From DASZHJ01 sp035517495 (GTDB lineage: Bacteria > Pseudomonadota > Alphaproteobacteria > ATCC43930 > CGMCC-115725), in the NCBI GenBank assembly GCA_035517495.1, contig DATIYT010000055.1:1-64000 (forward strand): DNA of 64,000 nucleotides, written 5' to 3'. The position numbers were made by a program, and so were the translations under genes. Positions 44,598 through 54,103 of this stretch are shown here, piece by piece (the first letter of the stretch is position 1; each line of letters starts with the position of its first letter). The notes under the pieces are model-generated. The model was not told the origin of the DNA. It saw nothing but the letters and a program-made list of their open reading frames with translations, and did not search any database.

Positions 44598-44956
44598 GGC
44601 GCGACCTCGAAACCGAAGCCGCCGGTGGTGGTGTGCGTGTCCACGGACAGCGCCCGCCATTTGACGCGATAGCGCCCCGGTGCGAGTGGTTTCAGCGGCA
44701 CGATCATGACCTGGCCGTCGCCGGGATCGAGATGGGCCGGACCCGCGACAACGCTGGTACCGGCGGCATCGGTCACCTCGACCGTGCTGAAGGCGCCTTC
44801 CAGCGCTTCGGTGAACCAGAGCCGCAGCTCGGTCGGCGGCTGATGTACCGTGCTGCCGACCGCCGGGCTCGCCCGCTGCAGGAACGCATGAGCATGCGCT
44901 GCCGGCACCCCCTGCAGGAGCGCCCACAACAGCGACAGGAGAAAAGTCGCGCGCAT
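44594..44956 (-). CDS. copC: Copper resistance protein CopC
   Basis: The 120-residue protein has a signal peptide ending AHA, so the mature N-terminus is His-Ala-Phe-Leu (HAFLQRASPAVGSTV). This is the classic Cu(II)-binding start of CopC. Other marks are LRLWFTEALE, GPAHLDPGDGQVMIV and the C-terminal YRVKWRALSVDTHTTTGGFGF with a second His. It carries copper in the periplasm. It overlaps the CopD fusion gene (ATGA) and lies two bases after the outer-membrane protein gene. Confidence 0.92.
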   Translation of the reverse strand: MRATFLLSLLWALLQGVPAAHAHAFLQRASPAVGSTVHQPPTELRLWFTEALEGAFSTVEVTDAAGTSVVAGPAHLDPGDGQVMIVPLKPLAPGRYRVKWRALSVDTHTTTGGFGFEVAP

Positions 44957-44958
44957 GG

Positions 44959-45870
44959 TCAGAACTCGAACAGCGGCTTACCCAGAGAATTGGGAAAGAT
45001 ATCGTCCAGGAACAGATGGAACTGGACGATGAACCCCGTTCCCTGAGATTGCCGCGTGGCGCCATTGCCTGGGATTATCGCCTCGGCACCAAGCTGCCAG
45101 CTATCGGCCTCGTAAAAGAGCCCGGGCGCGATGGTGCCGGTGGTGGCGCCGCCGCTCTGCGGCTTGGCATAGACGAATTCCACCAGCGGGATCAGGTGGC
45201 CGAAGAATTCCGGCATATCGAGAGCCTTCACGTGCTGGACCAGATAGGGAAGCGAGTATTGCAGCGACGCCGCGTAATTCCATTGATTTGGGCTTATGTG
45301 CGCTGCGTCCGAGAATTGGTAGCTGAATTCGCCGGTGACCGCGAAGGGCCGCAGGTAGTCGAAGGGAAGGTCTCCCAATCCTTTGCCGATGTAGATGGTG
45401 GGTGCGGTATTGCCGACCGGATCAACCGCGCCGGCGTTCACCAAATGCCGCGCGCCGGTGCCGCCGAATTCATGGATGACGCCCAACGAAACCATGAACT
45501 CATGGCTCTCCCAACAGGGAAGCTGGCCCTTGACGGTCAGTGTAACGTTGTCCCAGCCGCCGAGATTTTGCCCGGCGCCGCGCTGAAAGATGTAGTCGCC
45601 GTTGATGGCGATGCCGGCATTCGGAACGATCGTCTTGTCCCACTCGAATCCATAGTCTGTCCTTGAGCCCGAGGGGTTGCCGCCCGAGGGCGGGATGGGC
45701 GTGTACTGGATCGTCGGCAGCGACAGCTCGTCGTTGAAGCCGGGGTCGTCCATGGTCAGGGTCGGCGGGAATACGCGGTCGCCGCACACCGCGTGTGCAT
45801 GCGCGAGCGCCGGAAGGGCGAGTGTGAGGAGGGCGGCAAGTGCCGCCCCGCTCCTGGGAGAGCGTGGCAT
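44959..45870 (-). CDS. Predicted outer-membrane beta-barrel protein of a copper operon
   Basis: The 303-residue protein has a signal peptide ending AHAHA and then AVCGDRVFPPTLTMDDPG. The mature part shows many alternating-hydrophobic strands (IAINGDYIFQRG, ESHEFMVSLGVIHEF, YAASLQYSLPYLVQ, LIPLVEFVYAK) and ends in Phe. That fits an outer-membrane barrel. It is related to uncharacterised barrels found next to copC genes. It may let copper or a ligand cross the outer membrane; that is inferred from context only. Confidence 0.65.
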   Translation of the reverse strand: MPRSPRSGAALAALLTLALPALAHAHAVCGDRVFPPTLTMDDPGFNDELSLPTIQYTPIPPSGGNPSGSRTDYGFEWDKTIVPNAGIAINGDYIFQRGAGQNLGGWDNVTLTVKGQLPCWESHEFMVSLGVIHEFGGTGARHLVNAGAVDPVGNTAPTIYIGKGLGDLPFDYLRPFAVTGEFSYQFSDAAHISPNQWNYAASLQYSLPYLVQHVKALDMPEFFGHLIPLVEFVYAKPQSGGATTGTIAPGLFYEADSWQLGAEAIIPGNGATRQSQGTGFIVQFHLFLDDIFPNSLGKPLFEF

Positions 45871-45929
45871 CGGAGAGTCTCCGCTGATTGAGATGAGTGA
45901 ACGAGGCCCGGGTTACCGGGCCGATGCGA

Positions 45930-46334
45930 TTAGACGGAGTGGGGCGGCGCGCGAGGCGCGTAGGGTGTGCGTGACTCGCCGTTGCGGGCGAGAGCGTCAT
46001 GCCGGATGTGGACCGGCAGCGCCTGTGCCTTGGGTTCGGCCAGCGGCGCCGGCGTCGGCAGCAAAGTTGCCGCCGCCGCCGTCGAGACCGAGCCGCAGAT
46101 CGGGCAGGTGTTGTCGTGGTGGTGGCCGCCAGGATGGCGCTCGCTCGAATTGCCTGCCGTGCCCGCATCAGCGAGCGAAGACGGAGCGTGGCAGAGAGTT
46201 GCGGCTTCAGTCGCGGTGATCGCGTCCATCGCGGCGCGGACGATGTCGCCGGCGATATGGATTGGCAGATACAGCGAAACCGCGACGGCAACGATGCCGA
46301 GCGCCGTTCCGATCCGTCTGCCCCAAGACCGCAT
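45930..46334 (-). CDS. DUF2946 family protein
   Basis: The 134-residue protein has a hydrophobic N-terminal segment. A Cys occurs in TLCHAPSS. The conserved HPGGHHHDNTCPICGS box (His-rich, with CPxC) follows, then a Pro/Ala-rich tail. The family is often found in copper and heme-copper gene clusters and has putative metal ligands, so a copper-binding role is likely. GGAGGGACGGGCG marks ATG 46334. It is the first gene of the copper operon running to 42705. Confidence 0.8.
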   Translation of the reverse strand: MRSWGRRIGTALGIVAVAVSLYLPIHIAGDIVRAAMDAITATEAATLCHAPSSLADAGTAGNSSERHPGGHHHDNTCPICGSVSTAAAATLLPTPAPLAEPKAQALPVHIRHDALARNGESRTPYAPRAPPHSV

Positions 46335-46661
46335 CGCCCGTCCCTCCAGCCATTCCCACATTAGACCGCGACGGGCGCCGATGTATTCACTTTTCGCTCA
46401 TCGATCGAAGGTCAGTCCGTCGCTCGTGTTCAAGACGCAAATAATGTCTCTAAAAATGAGTACCATTATTTTGTCACATCGCTTGACACACCCGTTTATT
46501 CACCCGCATTGCAGTATAGGTTTCTCGAACTTGGCTATAGGCCGGAGAAAGCACAATATTAAATAAAAATAGGTCCGTACAGGCGCTCAATAATTATTAA
46601 CGGGGTGGCTTTGCCCCGTTCGGTGAACCTTTCGGCGGAGCGAACGAGGGGAGTACTGCAA
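46335..46661. other. AT-rich divergent promoter region
   Basis: About 330 bases separate the copper operon from the di-heme gene. The stretch 46435-46580 is markedly AT-rich against the GC-rich surroundings. A TTGACA occurs at about 46493, but no -10 at a proper distance was found. No small gene was seen. Confidence 0.4.
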
Positions 46662-48077
46662 ATGACGTCGTCCAGAACGTCGCGGCGGATTGCGCCGCGC
46701 CACAGCGCGCGAAAACTCGCCGGCCTCATGGTGCTGGCGGCACCCTTTCTCGCCGTCACGAGCCATGCTCAGGCACCGCAAGCAACTCCGTCTCCGCAAG
46801 GGCCTCAGTCCCGGATCGCTGATCCGGGACCGCGCGGCGGCCCGCCCGATGCAGGGGGGCCGCTGAGCGGCCTCGGCACGCTCGACCTCAATCTCTTCAA
46901 TGCCGCGAAGGTTCGGTTCCAGGAAATTGATTCGGTCTCCGGCGGGATCTCCGGAGAAACAGGGGTCGGCCTCGGCCCACGCTTCAATCTCAACGGCTGC
47001 GCCGGCTGCCACGCGCAGCCGACCATCGGCGGCACCAGTCCCGCCACCAACCCCGAGTTCGCGGTTGCGACCCTCGACGGAGCCAAGAATACGATTCCTT
47101 CCTTCATCAGCTTGCACGGGCCGGTGCGGGAAGCTCGTTTCGTACTCAACCCCGACGGCACGCCCGATGGCGGCGTGCACAACCTTTTCGTCATCACCGG
47201 GCGCAGCGATGCCACCGGCTGCAACATCCAGCAGCCCGACTTTGCCGACGCGCTGCGTCAGAACAACGTGATCTTCCGCATTCCCACACCGACCTTCGGG
47301 CTTGGTCTCGTGGAGAACGTCCCCGACAGCAATCTGATCAACGCCGTCAATAGCGAGGCCGGGCTGCGCCAATCCTTGGGCATCTCCGGGCAATTCAATC
47401 GCAGCGGCAACGACGGCACCATCACCCGCTTCGGCTGGAAAGCGCAGAATAAGTCGCTGCTGATGTTCGCGGGCGAGGCATACAACGTCGAGCAAGGCGT
47501 CACCAACGAACTGTTTCCGGACGAGCGCGAAACCAACGCCAATTGCCAGTTCAATGCGCTGCCCGAGGACAGCACCAACGTAACGCTCACGACGGAGAGC
47601 AACAGCCCGGCCTCCGACTATTCGTCCGACATCGTGAATTTTGCGGCGTTCATGCGGCTTTCGGCGCCGCCGGCCCCGGCACCCGCCGCCCCCGTGACCA
47701 CGGCGGGCCGCGGCGTGTTTCTCGGCATCGGCTGCAACGGTTGCCACGTGGTGCAACAGACGACGGCGGTCTCGACCTTCACCAACCAGGCGACGACGTT
47801 CCAGCCCTTCAGCGATTTCGCGGTCCATTCCATGGGGCAAGGGCTCGCCGACGGCATTACGCAAGGCAACGCCGGCGGCAACCAGTTCCGCACGGCACCG
47901 CTCTGGGGCCTCGGTCAGCGCTTGTTCCTGCTGCATGACGGGCGCACCAGCGATCTGATCGTGGCAATCGAGGCCCATGCCAGCAACGGCTCGGAGGCCA
48001 ATCAAGTGATCGCGAATTTCAACATGCTGCCGGCGGTGCAGAAGCAGGCGCTGCTCGATTTCCTGCGCTCGCTGTGA
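46662..48077 (+). CDS. Di-heme oxidoreductase (DUF1111, putative peroxidase/thiol oxidoreductase)
   Basis: The 471-residue protein has a signal peptide (about 12-38) and two c-type heme sites, CAGCH near residue 110 and CNGCH near residue 366. Conserved DUF1111 blocks include GLGPRFNLNGCAGCH, FGWKAQNKSLLMFAGEAY, FAAFMRLSAPP, GIGCNGCHV and PLWGLGQRLFLLHDGR. Such enzymes are periplasmic and linked to electron transfer or peroxide chemistry. GAGGGGAG fixes ATG 46662. It is divergent from the copper operon, and copper or redox stress may link the two. Confidence 0.88.
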   Translation: MTSSRTSRRIAPRHSARKLAGLMVLAAPFLAVTSHAQAPQATPSPQGPQSRIADPGPRGGPPDAGGPLSGLGTLDLNLFNAAKVRFQEIDSVSGGISGETGVGLGPRFNLNGCAGCHAQPTIGGTSPATNPEFAVATLDGAKNTIPSFISLHGPVREARFVLNPDGTPDGGVHNLFVITGRSDATGCNIQQPDFADALRQNNVIFRIPTPTFGLGLVENVPDSNLINAVNSEAGLRQSLGISGQFNRSGNDGTITRFGWKAQNKSLLMFAGEAYNVEQGVTNELFPDERETNANCQFNALPEDSTNVTLTTESNSPASDYSSDIVNFAAFMRLSAPPAPAPAAPVTTAGRGVFLGIGCNGCHVVQQTTAVSTFTNQATTFQPFSDFAVHSMGQGLADGITQGNAGGNQFRTAPLWGLGQRLFLLHDGRTSDLIVAIEAHASNGSEANQVIANFNMLPAVQKQALLDFLRSL

Positions 48078-48108
48078 GCGCGATTAGGATCGACCGCAGA
48101 TCCGTTGC

Positions 48109-48966
48109 TTGAGCGTTGGTTTGCGCGTAACCAAGGTACTCGCGGCGGTGGTGCTGTTCGCGGGCGCGGCGGCGCTCGCCGCTCCGGCGCCGGGGGCGGC
48201 CGCTAGAGACGCCGATCCCGAAGATGGTGGCGTGCGCGACGGCGTTTACGAGAACGCCTATTTCGGGCTTTCACTGCCGTTGGCGGATGGCTGGGCCAAG
48301 GGGCTCGATGGCCCCTTGCCCTCGACCCGCGGCTACTATGTGCTGGCGAACCTCACCCCCGCCGACGCGTCGACGGCGACGATGCTCATCGCCGCGCAGG
48401 ACTTGTTCTTCGAGCCGAAGCCCGTGGCTAACGCAGCCGAGGCCGTCCAGCGCTTTGCCGGAAGTGTCGGCCCCGCAAGCGGCTTGACGCTCTCGGAACC
48501 GCCGCGGCAGGTCATGATTGCGAGCCTCGTCTTCAGCCGCGTCGATTATGAAGGGGCAGGCCTCTATCACATGCTGCTCGCAACCGATCGGCGCTGCCAC
48601 GTGCTGAGCTTTGCGCTGACCGCGCGCGATCCGGATGCGCTCGATCGCCTCGCCCGGAGCCTCAAGGACGCGCGCTGGACGGACGCGGCGGATGAATCCG
48701 TGCCGCTTTGCGTGCGAGAGCAACCGGCAGCCGCACGCCGCGCCCGCGCACTCTCCGAAGCGCTTGCCCCAAGTGCCGAGCCGGTGCCGGTGCGGCTCAT
48801 CATCGCGGCGGACGGACGGGTGCGGCACGTCCATGTGATCAGCGCGCCACAGGCGACGGCCGAGCTGCTGACCCTGACGCTCGCCCGTTGGGCGTTCGAC
48901 CCCTATCTGAGCGACGGGCAGCCGATCGCGATCGAAACCGGGGTCATGATCGGCCCGTCGCGCTGA
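48109..48966 (+). CDS. Exported protein with TonB-like C-terminal domain
   Basis: The 285-residue product starts at TTG 48109 with a signal peptide (VLAAVVLFAGAAALAAPAPG). The middle part, YFGLSLPLADGWAKGL and then LIAAQDLFFEPKPV, resembles uncharacterised exported proteins. The C-terminal PVPVRLIIAADGRVRHVHVI with LTLARWAFDPYLSDGQPIA is the TonB C-terminal fold. No membrane anchor to ExbBD is obvious. It follows the di-heme gene by 31 bases, so the two may be co-transcribed. The start is uncertain. Confidence 0.6.
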   Translation: MSVGLRVTKVLAAVVLFAGAAALAAPAPGAAARDADPEDGGVRDGVYENAYFGLSLPLADGWAKGLDGPLPSTRGYYVLANLTPADASTATMLIAAQDLFFEPKPVANAAEAVQRFAGSVGPASGLTLSEPPRQVMIASLVFSRVDYEGAGLYHMLLATDRRCHVLSFALTARDPDALDRLARSLKDARWTDAADESVPLCVREQPAAARRARALSEALAPSAEPVPVRLIIAADGRVRHVHVISAPQATAELLTLTLARWAFDPYLSDGQPIAIETGVMIGPSR

Positions 48967-49104
48967 TCGCCCTGCGCTCGGCGCCGCGGGCCGGCGCGCC
49001 GACCGGCTTTGCGCTCCCTGGGGCGCTCCACTAAACTGTCCAAAGAAATGTCATGGCGAACGCCATCGCGCGCTCTATGCGCCGGAAACTTATGGGGAAA
49101 TGCC

Positions 49105-51384
49105 TTGTCGTCCGACACCACCGCGAACATCACCCGCATCACCGAGGAGCAAGCGCTCCGCTTCCACGCCGAGGGCCAGCCGGGGAAGCTCGCGATCGCA
49201 CCGACCAAGGCGCTCGCGACCCAGCTCGATCTCTCGCTCGCCTATTCGCCGGGGGTGGCATTTCCCTGCCTTCACATCGAGAAGAACGCGGCTGCCGCCT
49301 ATGACTACACGTCCAAAGGCAATCTGGTCGCGGTCATCTCCAACGGTACGGCGGTGCTGGGGCTGGGCGATCTGGGGGCACTCGCCGCCAAGCCGGTGAT
49401 GGAAGGAAAAGCGGTGCTGTTCAAGCGCTTCGCGGGTATCGACGCGGTCGATCTTGAGATCGACACCAAGGACGTCGACGCCTTCGTCAACTGCGTGCGC
49501 TACCTGCACCCCTCCTTCGGCGGCATTAATCTCGAAGACATCAAGGCGCCCGAGTGCTTCGTCATCGAGCAGCGCCTGCGCGAGCTCCTGGATATCCCGG
49601 TGTTTCATGACGATCAGCACGGCACCGCCATCATTGCGACCGCGGCGCTGATCAATGCGTTGCACCTGACCGGGCGCGATCTGCGCGAGATCAAGATGGT
49701 GGTAAACGGCGCCGGCGCTGCGTCGATCGCCTGTGTCGAGCTGCTCAAGTCCATGGGGCTGCCCCATGACAACGTGGTGCTCTGCGATACCAAGGGCGTG
49801 ATCTACCAGGGCCGGACGGAGGGGATGAACCAGTGGAAATCGGCGCATGCGGTCAAGACCAAGAGGCGCAGCCTTGCCGACGCCATGGAGGGCGCCGACG
49901 TGTTCTTCGGACTTTCGGTCAAGGGCGCGGTTAGCCAGGCAATGGTGAAGTCGATGGCGGCCAAACCGATGATCGCCGCCATGGCGAATCCCGATCCCGA
50001 GATATCGCCGGAGGAGGTGAAGGCGGTGCGCTCCGATGCCATCATCTGCACGGGGCGCTCCGATTATCCGAATCAGATCAATAATGTGCTGGGCTTTCCC
50101 TATATTTTTAGGGGCGCACTCGACGTCCGCGCTTCCACCATCAACGATGCCATGAAGATCGCGGCCGCCGAGGCGCTTGCCATGCTTGCGCGCGAGGACG
50201 TGCCGGACGAGGTCGCCGCGGCCTATTCCGGAACCCGGCTGCAATACGGCCCCGAGTACATCGTCCCGACGCCGTTCGATCCGCGCCTCATTTGGGCGGT
50301 TCCCTCGGCAGTCGCCACGGCGGCGATGGCGAGTGGCGTGGCCCGCCGGCCGATCGCCGACATGGAAAGCTATCGCACCGCGCTCAAGGGCCGCCTCGAC
50401 CCGACGGCGGCCGCCTTGCAGCGCATCTTCGACGATGTCAGGCGGCATCCCAAGCGCGTGGTATTCGCGGAGGGCGAGGAAGAAGCGGTGATTCGCGCCG
50501 CGCTCGCGTTCCGTGCCAACGGCTATGGTTCGCCGGTGCTGATCGGCCGCGAGGAGCGCATCCGCGAGACCATGCGGCAGATGGGGCTGCAGGCGCCGAC
50601 CGACCTCGAGGTGCACAACGCGCGGCTCTCGAAATCGAACGCGACCTATCGCGATTTCCTGTACCGGAATTTGCAGCGGCATGGCTTCCTGGAGCGCGAC
50701 TGCCAGCGCCTGGTCAACCAGGACCGCAATGTCTTCGCTGCCTGCATGGTCGCCTGCGGCGACGCCGACGCGCTGGTTACCGGTGCGACGCGCAGCTATT
50801 TCGACGCCTTCGAGCAAGTAAAGCGGGTGATCGGCGCCAAGCCCGGCCAACGCGTATTCGGCATTTCGATGCTGATCTCGCAGGGAAAGGCGGTGTTCAT
50901 CGCCGATACGACCGCGCATTCGCAGCCGAGCGCGGAGGAACTGGCGGATATCGCCGTGCAGTCCGCGGCGAAGGCCCGCCAGATGGGGCAGGAGCCGCGC
51001 GTGGCCTTGCTCTCATTCTCAAATTTCGGGAATCCCGCGCGTCCCGAGGCGCAGCGCCTGCGGGAGGCCGTGTCAATCTTGGAGCGGCGCACGGTCGATT
51101 TCGAATTCGACGGCGAGATGAGCGCCGATGTCGCTCTCAACCACCGCCTCATGCGCTCGCGCTTTCCCTTCTGCCGCCTGAGCGGTCCGGCCAACGTGCT
51201 GGTGATGCCGGGCCTGCACTCCGCCAATTTGGGCTCGCAGCTTCTGGAGCAGTTGGGCGGAGGGGCACATGTGGGGCCGTTGATCATGGGGCTCAACAAG
51301 CCCGCGCAAATCGTCGAGCTGGGTGCCACCGTCTCCGACCTCGTCAACCTCGCGGCGCTCGCCGCGCACGACGCGATCGGATGA
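49105..51384 (+). CDS. maeB: NADP-dependent malic enzyme with phosphotransacetylase-like C-terminus
   Basis: The 759-residue protein is the long MaeB type. Residues 1-420 form the malic domain, including LAYSPGVAFPCLHIEKN, NGTAVLGLGDLGALAAKPV, FHDDQHGTAIIATAAL and VVNGAGAASIACVELL. Residues 430-755 are a phosphate acetyl/butyryltransferase-like domain, including VVFAEGEEEAVIRAAL. It converts malate to pyruvate and CO2; the tail regulates rather than catalyses. TTG 49105 (MSSDTTANITRI, GGGGAAA upstream) fits the family length; an in-frame ATG at 49048 is an alternative. Confidence 0.93.
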   Translation: MSSDTTANITRITEEQALRFHAEGQPGKLAIAPTKALATQLDLSLAYSPGVAFPCLHIEKNAAAAYDYTSKGNLVAVISNGTAVLGLGDLGALAAKPVMEGKAVLFKRFAGIDAVDLEIDTKDVDAFVNCVRYLHPSFGGINLEDIKAPECFVIEQRLRELLDIPVFHDDQHGTAIIATAALINALHLTGRDLREIKMVVNGAGAASIACVELLKSMGLPHDNVVLCDTKGVIYQGRTEGMNQWKSAHAVKTKRRSLADAMEGADVFFGLSVKGAVSQAMVKSMAAKPMIAAMANPDPEISPEEVKAVRSDAIICTGRSDYPNQINNVLGFPYIFRGALDVRASTINDAMKIAAAEALAMLAREDVPDEVAAAYSGTRLQYGPEYIVPTPFDPRLIWAVPSAVATAAMASGVARRPIADMESYRTALKGRLDPTAAALQRIFDDVRRHPKRVVFAEGEEEAVIRAALAFRANGYGSPVLIGREERIRETMRQMGLQAPTDLEVHNARLSKSNATYRDFLYRNLQRHGFLERDCQRLVNQDRNVFAACMVACGDADALVTGATRSYFDAFEQVKRVIGAKPGQRVFGISMLISQGKAVFIADTTAHSQPSAEELADIAVQSAAKARQMGQEPRVALLSFSNFGNPARPEAQRLREAVSILERRTVDFEFDGEMSADVALNHRLMRSRFPFCRLSGPANVLVMPGLHSANLGSQLLEQLGGGAHVGPLIMGLNKPAQIVELGATVSDLVNLAALAAHDAIG

Positions 51385-51442
51385 GCCGCCAAACATCGTC
51401 CGCGGCGGCTGGCCGCGGCGGCGTGCTGCCGCAAACTCCCTC

Positions 51443-52819
51443 ATGACCGGGCCGATCGGCCGGGTGCTGCTCGGCGCGCTGGTGCTGTGGTTCCCGGTGG
51501 CCGCGGTGTTGCTCGTCCTCACCATGGTTGGCCACCTCGCGGGCAGCGCGGCGGCATGGGCGGCGCTGGCTGCTTATGCCGGAATCGTCTTGGTGGCCGG
51601 TCCCCTGTTCTCGGGCCTGGCCCAGGTACGCTCGGCGCTCGACGCCCTCACTCAAGGCACCGCGACGTTGCCGGAGGTGCGCACCTTGAGCCCCACGGCG
51701 CGCGAGCTGGCGCGCGCCGTGGGGCGGCTGGGCCGGGCGCTGCGCGAGACCGCAGCCGGCGGGGCCGCGGTCCGCGCCGGCGCCGAGGCGGTGCTGGCAG
51801 CGCTGCCCGACCCGCTTCTGCTGATCGACCGCGAGCGGCGAATTCTCAGCGCCAACCCTGCGGCTGGCGCGCTCCTAGGCGCCCGGCTGCAGGGCCGCGA
51901 CCTCGCGGGCGCGGTGCGCGCTCCTGCGGTGCTCGCGGCTGCCGACGCGGTGCTCAAGGGGGCGGGACCCCGCATCGTGGGCGTTGATATGCCGGGTCCC
52001 GTCGAGCGACACCTCTCGGCGCAGGTGACGCCGCTCGATCCCCCCACCTCCGATGGCGCGGCCGCCGTGCTGACATTGACCGATCTCACCAGCCTCAAGC
52101 GCAGCGAGCGCATGCGCCAGGATTTCGTCGCCAATGCCAGCCACGAGCTTCGCACGCCGCTCGCAACTCTGGTCGGCTTCATCGAGACATTGCGAGGGCC
52201 CGCGCGCGAGGATGCCCAAGCCCGCGAGCGCTTCCTGTCGATCATGGCGGACCAGGCAAGCCGTATGAACCGCCTCGTCGACGACCTGCTCTCGCTCTCG
52301 CATATCGAGCTCAACGAGCATGTGGCGCCCAAGGACCAAGTCGATCTGAAACGCGTTCTCGCCGCCGTGGCGGACAGCCTGGAGCAGCGCGCGGAAGGGC
52401 GAAAGATGCGCATTGCCCTCACAATCCCCGAGGACCTGCCACCGGTCGTGGGCGATGCCGACGAACTCACCCAGGTTTTCCAGAACCTGATCGACAATGC
52501 GATCAAATACGGCCGCTCCGGCACGACGGTCAGCGTCGAGGCCGGCCGCTCGGATCGCCGGCTCGGCGGCGGTGCCGCGCTGCAGGTCGCCGTGCGCGAC
52601 GAGGGTGAGGGAATCCTGCTTGAGCACCTGCCGCGGCTGACCGAGCGCTTCTATCGGGTCGATCCAGCCCGCTCGCGCGAGCTGGGCGGCACTGGACTGG
52701 GCCTCGCGATCGTCAAGCACATCGTCAATCACCATCGCGGGGCGCTCGATATAACCAGCGAATTGGGGCAAGGCTCTGTTTTCACAGTGCATATGCCGAT
52801 TGCCGAGGAGCTCGGCTGA
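51443..52819 (+). CDS. phoR: Phosphate regulon sensor histidine kinase PhoR
   Basis: The 458-residue kinase starts with two membrane helices (6-29 and 36-55). A PAS domain follows (LLLIDRERRILSANPAAGALLG), then the His-phosphotransfer motif with His234 in ASHELRTPLATLVGF. The ATPase domain has N box DNAIKYG, G1 DEGEG and G2 GGTGLGLAIVKHI. It phosphorylates PhoB when phosphate is scarce and is held in check by PstSCAB-PhoU. The start is close to the malic enzyme stop. It begins the pho-pst cluster. Confidence 0.93.
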   Translation: MTGPIGRVLLGALVLWFPVAAVLLVLTMVGHLAGSAAAWAALAAYAGIVLVAGPLFSGLAQVRSALDALTQGTATLPEVRTLSPTARELARAVGRLGRALRETAAGGAAVRAGAEAVLAALPDPLLLIDRERRILSANPAAGALLGARLQGRDLAGAVRAPAVLAAADAVLKGAGPRIVGVDMPGPVERHLSAQVTPLDPPTSDGAAAVLTLTDLTSLKRSERMRQDFVANASHELRTPLATLVGFIETLRGPAREDAQARERFLSIMADQASRMNRLVDDLLSLSHIELNEHVAPKDQVDLKRVLAAVADSLEQRAEGRKMRIALTIPEDLPPVVGDADELTQVFQNLIDNAIKYGRSGTTVSVEAGRSDRRLGGGAALQVAVRDEGEGILLEHLPRLTERFYRVDPARSRELGGTGLGLAIVKHIVNHHRGALDITSELGQGSVFTVHMPIAEELG

Positions 52820-52841
52820 GGCCCGCAGGGGCGCATACCAT

Positions 52842-52870
52842 CTGTCACATAAATGTAACCTCATCGTCAT
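52842..52870 (+). promoter_or_regulatory. Pho box (PhoB binding site), three repeats
   Basis: CTGTCAC (52842), ATGTAAC (52853) and TCGTCAT (52864) recur at exact 11-base spacing, with four-base spacers ATAA and CTCA. This is the tandem pattern PhoB dimers read. CATACT at 52868-52873 may serve as -10. The site is about 107 bases before pstS. Confidence 0.75.
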
Positions 52871-52976
52871 ACTCTCGTCTTGGGCACTGGGGTATCGAGC
52901 GAACGCGACCCAAACCACCGGGCGGCATTTCGCCGCTGAAAAGAGTCGCCTAACACAGAGGAGGGACGAGCCCGTG

Positions 52977-54014
52977 ATGGTGAGAACCAGGAAAATGCTT
53001 GCAGCGCTCGCAGTGACGGCCGGCCTGATGACGGCGCCCGCCATGGCCGCGGGCCTATCCGGCGCCGGCGGTACCGCGATCTACCCCGTGCTGTCCAAAT
53101 GGGCGGAGCAATACAAGGCGCAAACGCAAACCGCCGTGAACTATCAGGCGATCGGTTCTGGCGGCGGCATCGCTCAGATCAAGGCTAAGACCGTGGATTT
53201 CGCCAACAGCGACAAGCCGCTTGCGCCTGACGATCTCAGGGCGGCGGGCCTGGTGCAATTCCCGGCCGTGATCATCTCGATCACCCCGGTGGTCAATCTC
53301 GACGGCGTGAAGCCGGGCGATCTCGTTCTCGACGGTCCGACGCTCGCCGACATCTACCTGGGCAAGATCACCGACTGGGACAATGCGGCGATCCAAAAGC
53401 TCAACCCCAGCGTGAAGCTGCCACACTCTAAGATCTCGGTCGTCTATCGCTCGGATGGGTCGGGCACCACCTTCAACTTCACCGACTATCTGGCCAAGAT
53501 GAGTCCCGAATGGAAGCAGAAGGTCGGCTCGGACACCTCGGTCTCGTTTCCCGTGGGCGTTGGGGGCAAGGGTAATGCCGGGGTCGCGCAGTACGTGAAC
53601 CAGATCAAGGGCGCGATCGGCTACGTCGAATACGCCTATGTGGTCGAGAACAAGATGACCTACACCAAGATGATCAACTCGGCGGGTGCCACGGTAGAGC
53701 CGACGCTGGCCACCTTCTCCGCCGCAGCCGCAAATGCCGACTTCACCAAGGTCGAGAATTTCTACCTGATCCTCACCAACCAGCCCGGCAAGGATAGCTG
53801 GCCAATCACGGCGGCGACCTACATGCTGATGCGCAAGGACTACCCGGCGGCTCAGAACCTCGAAGTTCTGAAGTTCCTGGACTGGTGTCTGAAGAATGGC
53901 CAAGAGCAGGCCAAGGCTCTGGCCTACGTGCCGCTGCCCGACAGCGTGGTGAAGCAGGTCGAGGCCGCTTGGACCAAGGAGCTGGCGGTCGACGGCAAGC
54001 CGATCTGGCCATGA
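52977..54014 (+). CDS. pstS: Phosphate ABC transporter substrate-binding protein PstS
   Basis: The 345-residue protein has a signal peptide ending AMA. The mature part has the phosphate-binding PstS fold: GLSGAGGTAIYPVLSKWAEQY, YQAIGSGGGIAQI, FANSDKPL, SVVYRSDGSGTTFNFTDYLA and GVGGKGNAGVAQYV. It captures phosphate in the periplasm and delivers it to PstCA. The strong GGAGG site before ATG 52977 and the Pho box upstream suggest high expression under phosphate limitation. Confidence 0.96.
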   Translation: MVRTRKMLAALAVTAGLMTAPAMAAGLSGAGGTAIYPVLSKWAEQYKAQTQTAVNYQAIGSGGGIAQIKAKTVDFANSDKPLAPDDLRAAGLVQFPAVIISITPVVNLDGVKPGDLVLDGPTLADIYLGKITDWDNAAIQKLNPSVKLPHSKISVVYRSDGSGTTFNFTDYLAKMSPEWKQKVGSDTSVSFPVGVGGKGNAGVAQYVNQIKGAIGYVEYAYVVENKMTYTKMINSAGATVEPTLATFSAAAANADFTKVENFYLILTNQPGKDSWPITAATYMLMRKDYPAAQNLEVLKFLDWCLKNGQEQAKALAYVPLPDSVVKQVEAAWTKELAVDGKPIWP

Positions 54015-54050
54015 ACTGACGGGGCACTCGCTCGAACGACAACAGTGGCA

Positions 54051-54075
54051 GGCGGGCCCCCTTAGGGGGTCCGCC
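54051..54075 (+). promoter_or_regulatory. Hairpin between pstS and pstC
   Basis: GGCGGGCCCCC and GGGGGTCCGCC form an 11-pair stem with a TTA loop (one G-T pair). No T tract follows. Such a hairpin can end part of the transcripts or protect the pstS message, giving more PstS than PstCAB. Confidence 0.6.
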
Positions 54076-54103
54076 AATCCATCAGTCTAGGAAAGGTGCA
54101 GCC

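Noticed and set aside
49090..50919. A 609-codon minus-strand frame opposite the malic enzyme gene
   Set aside because: Antisense shadow of a clearly conserved gene; no domain recognised.
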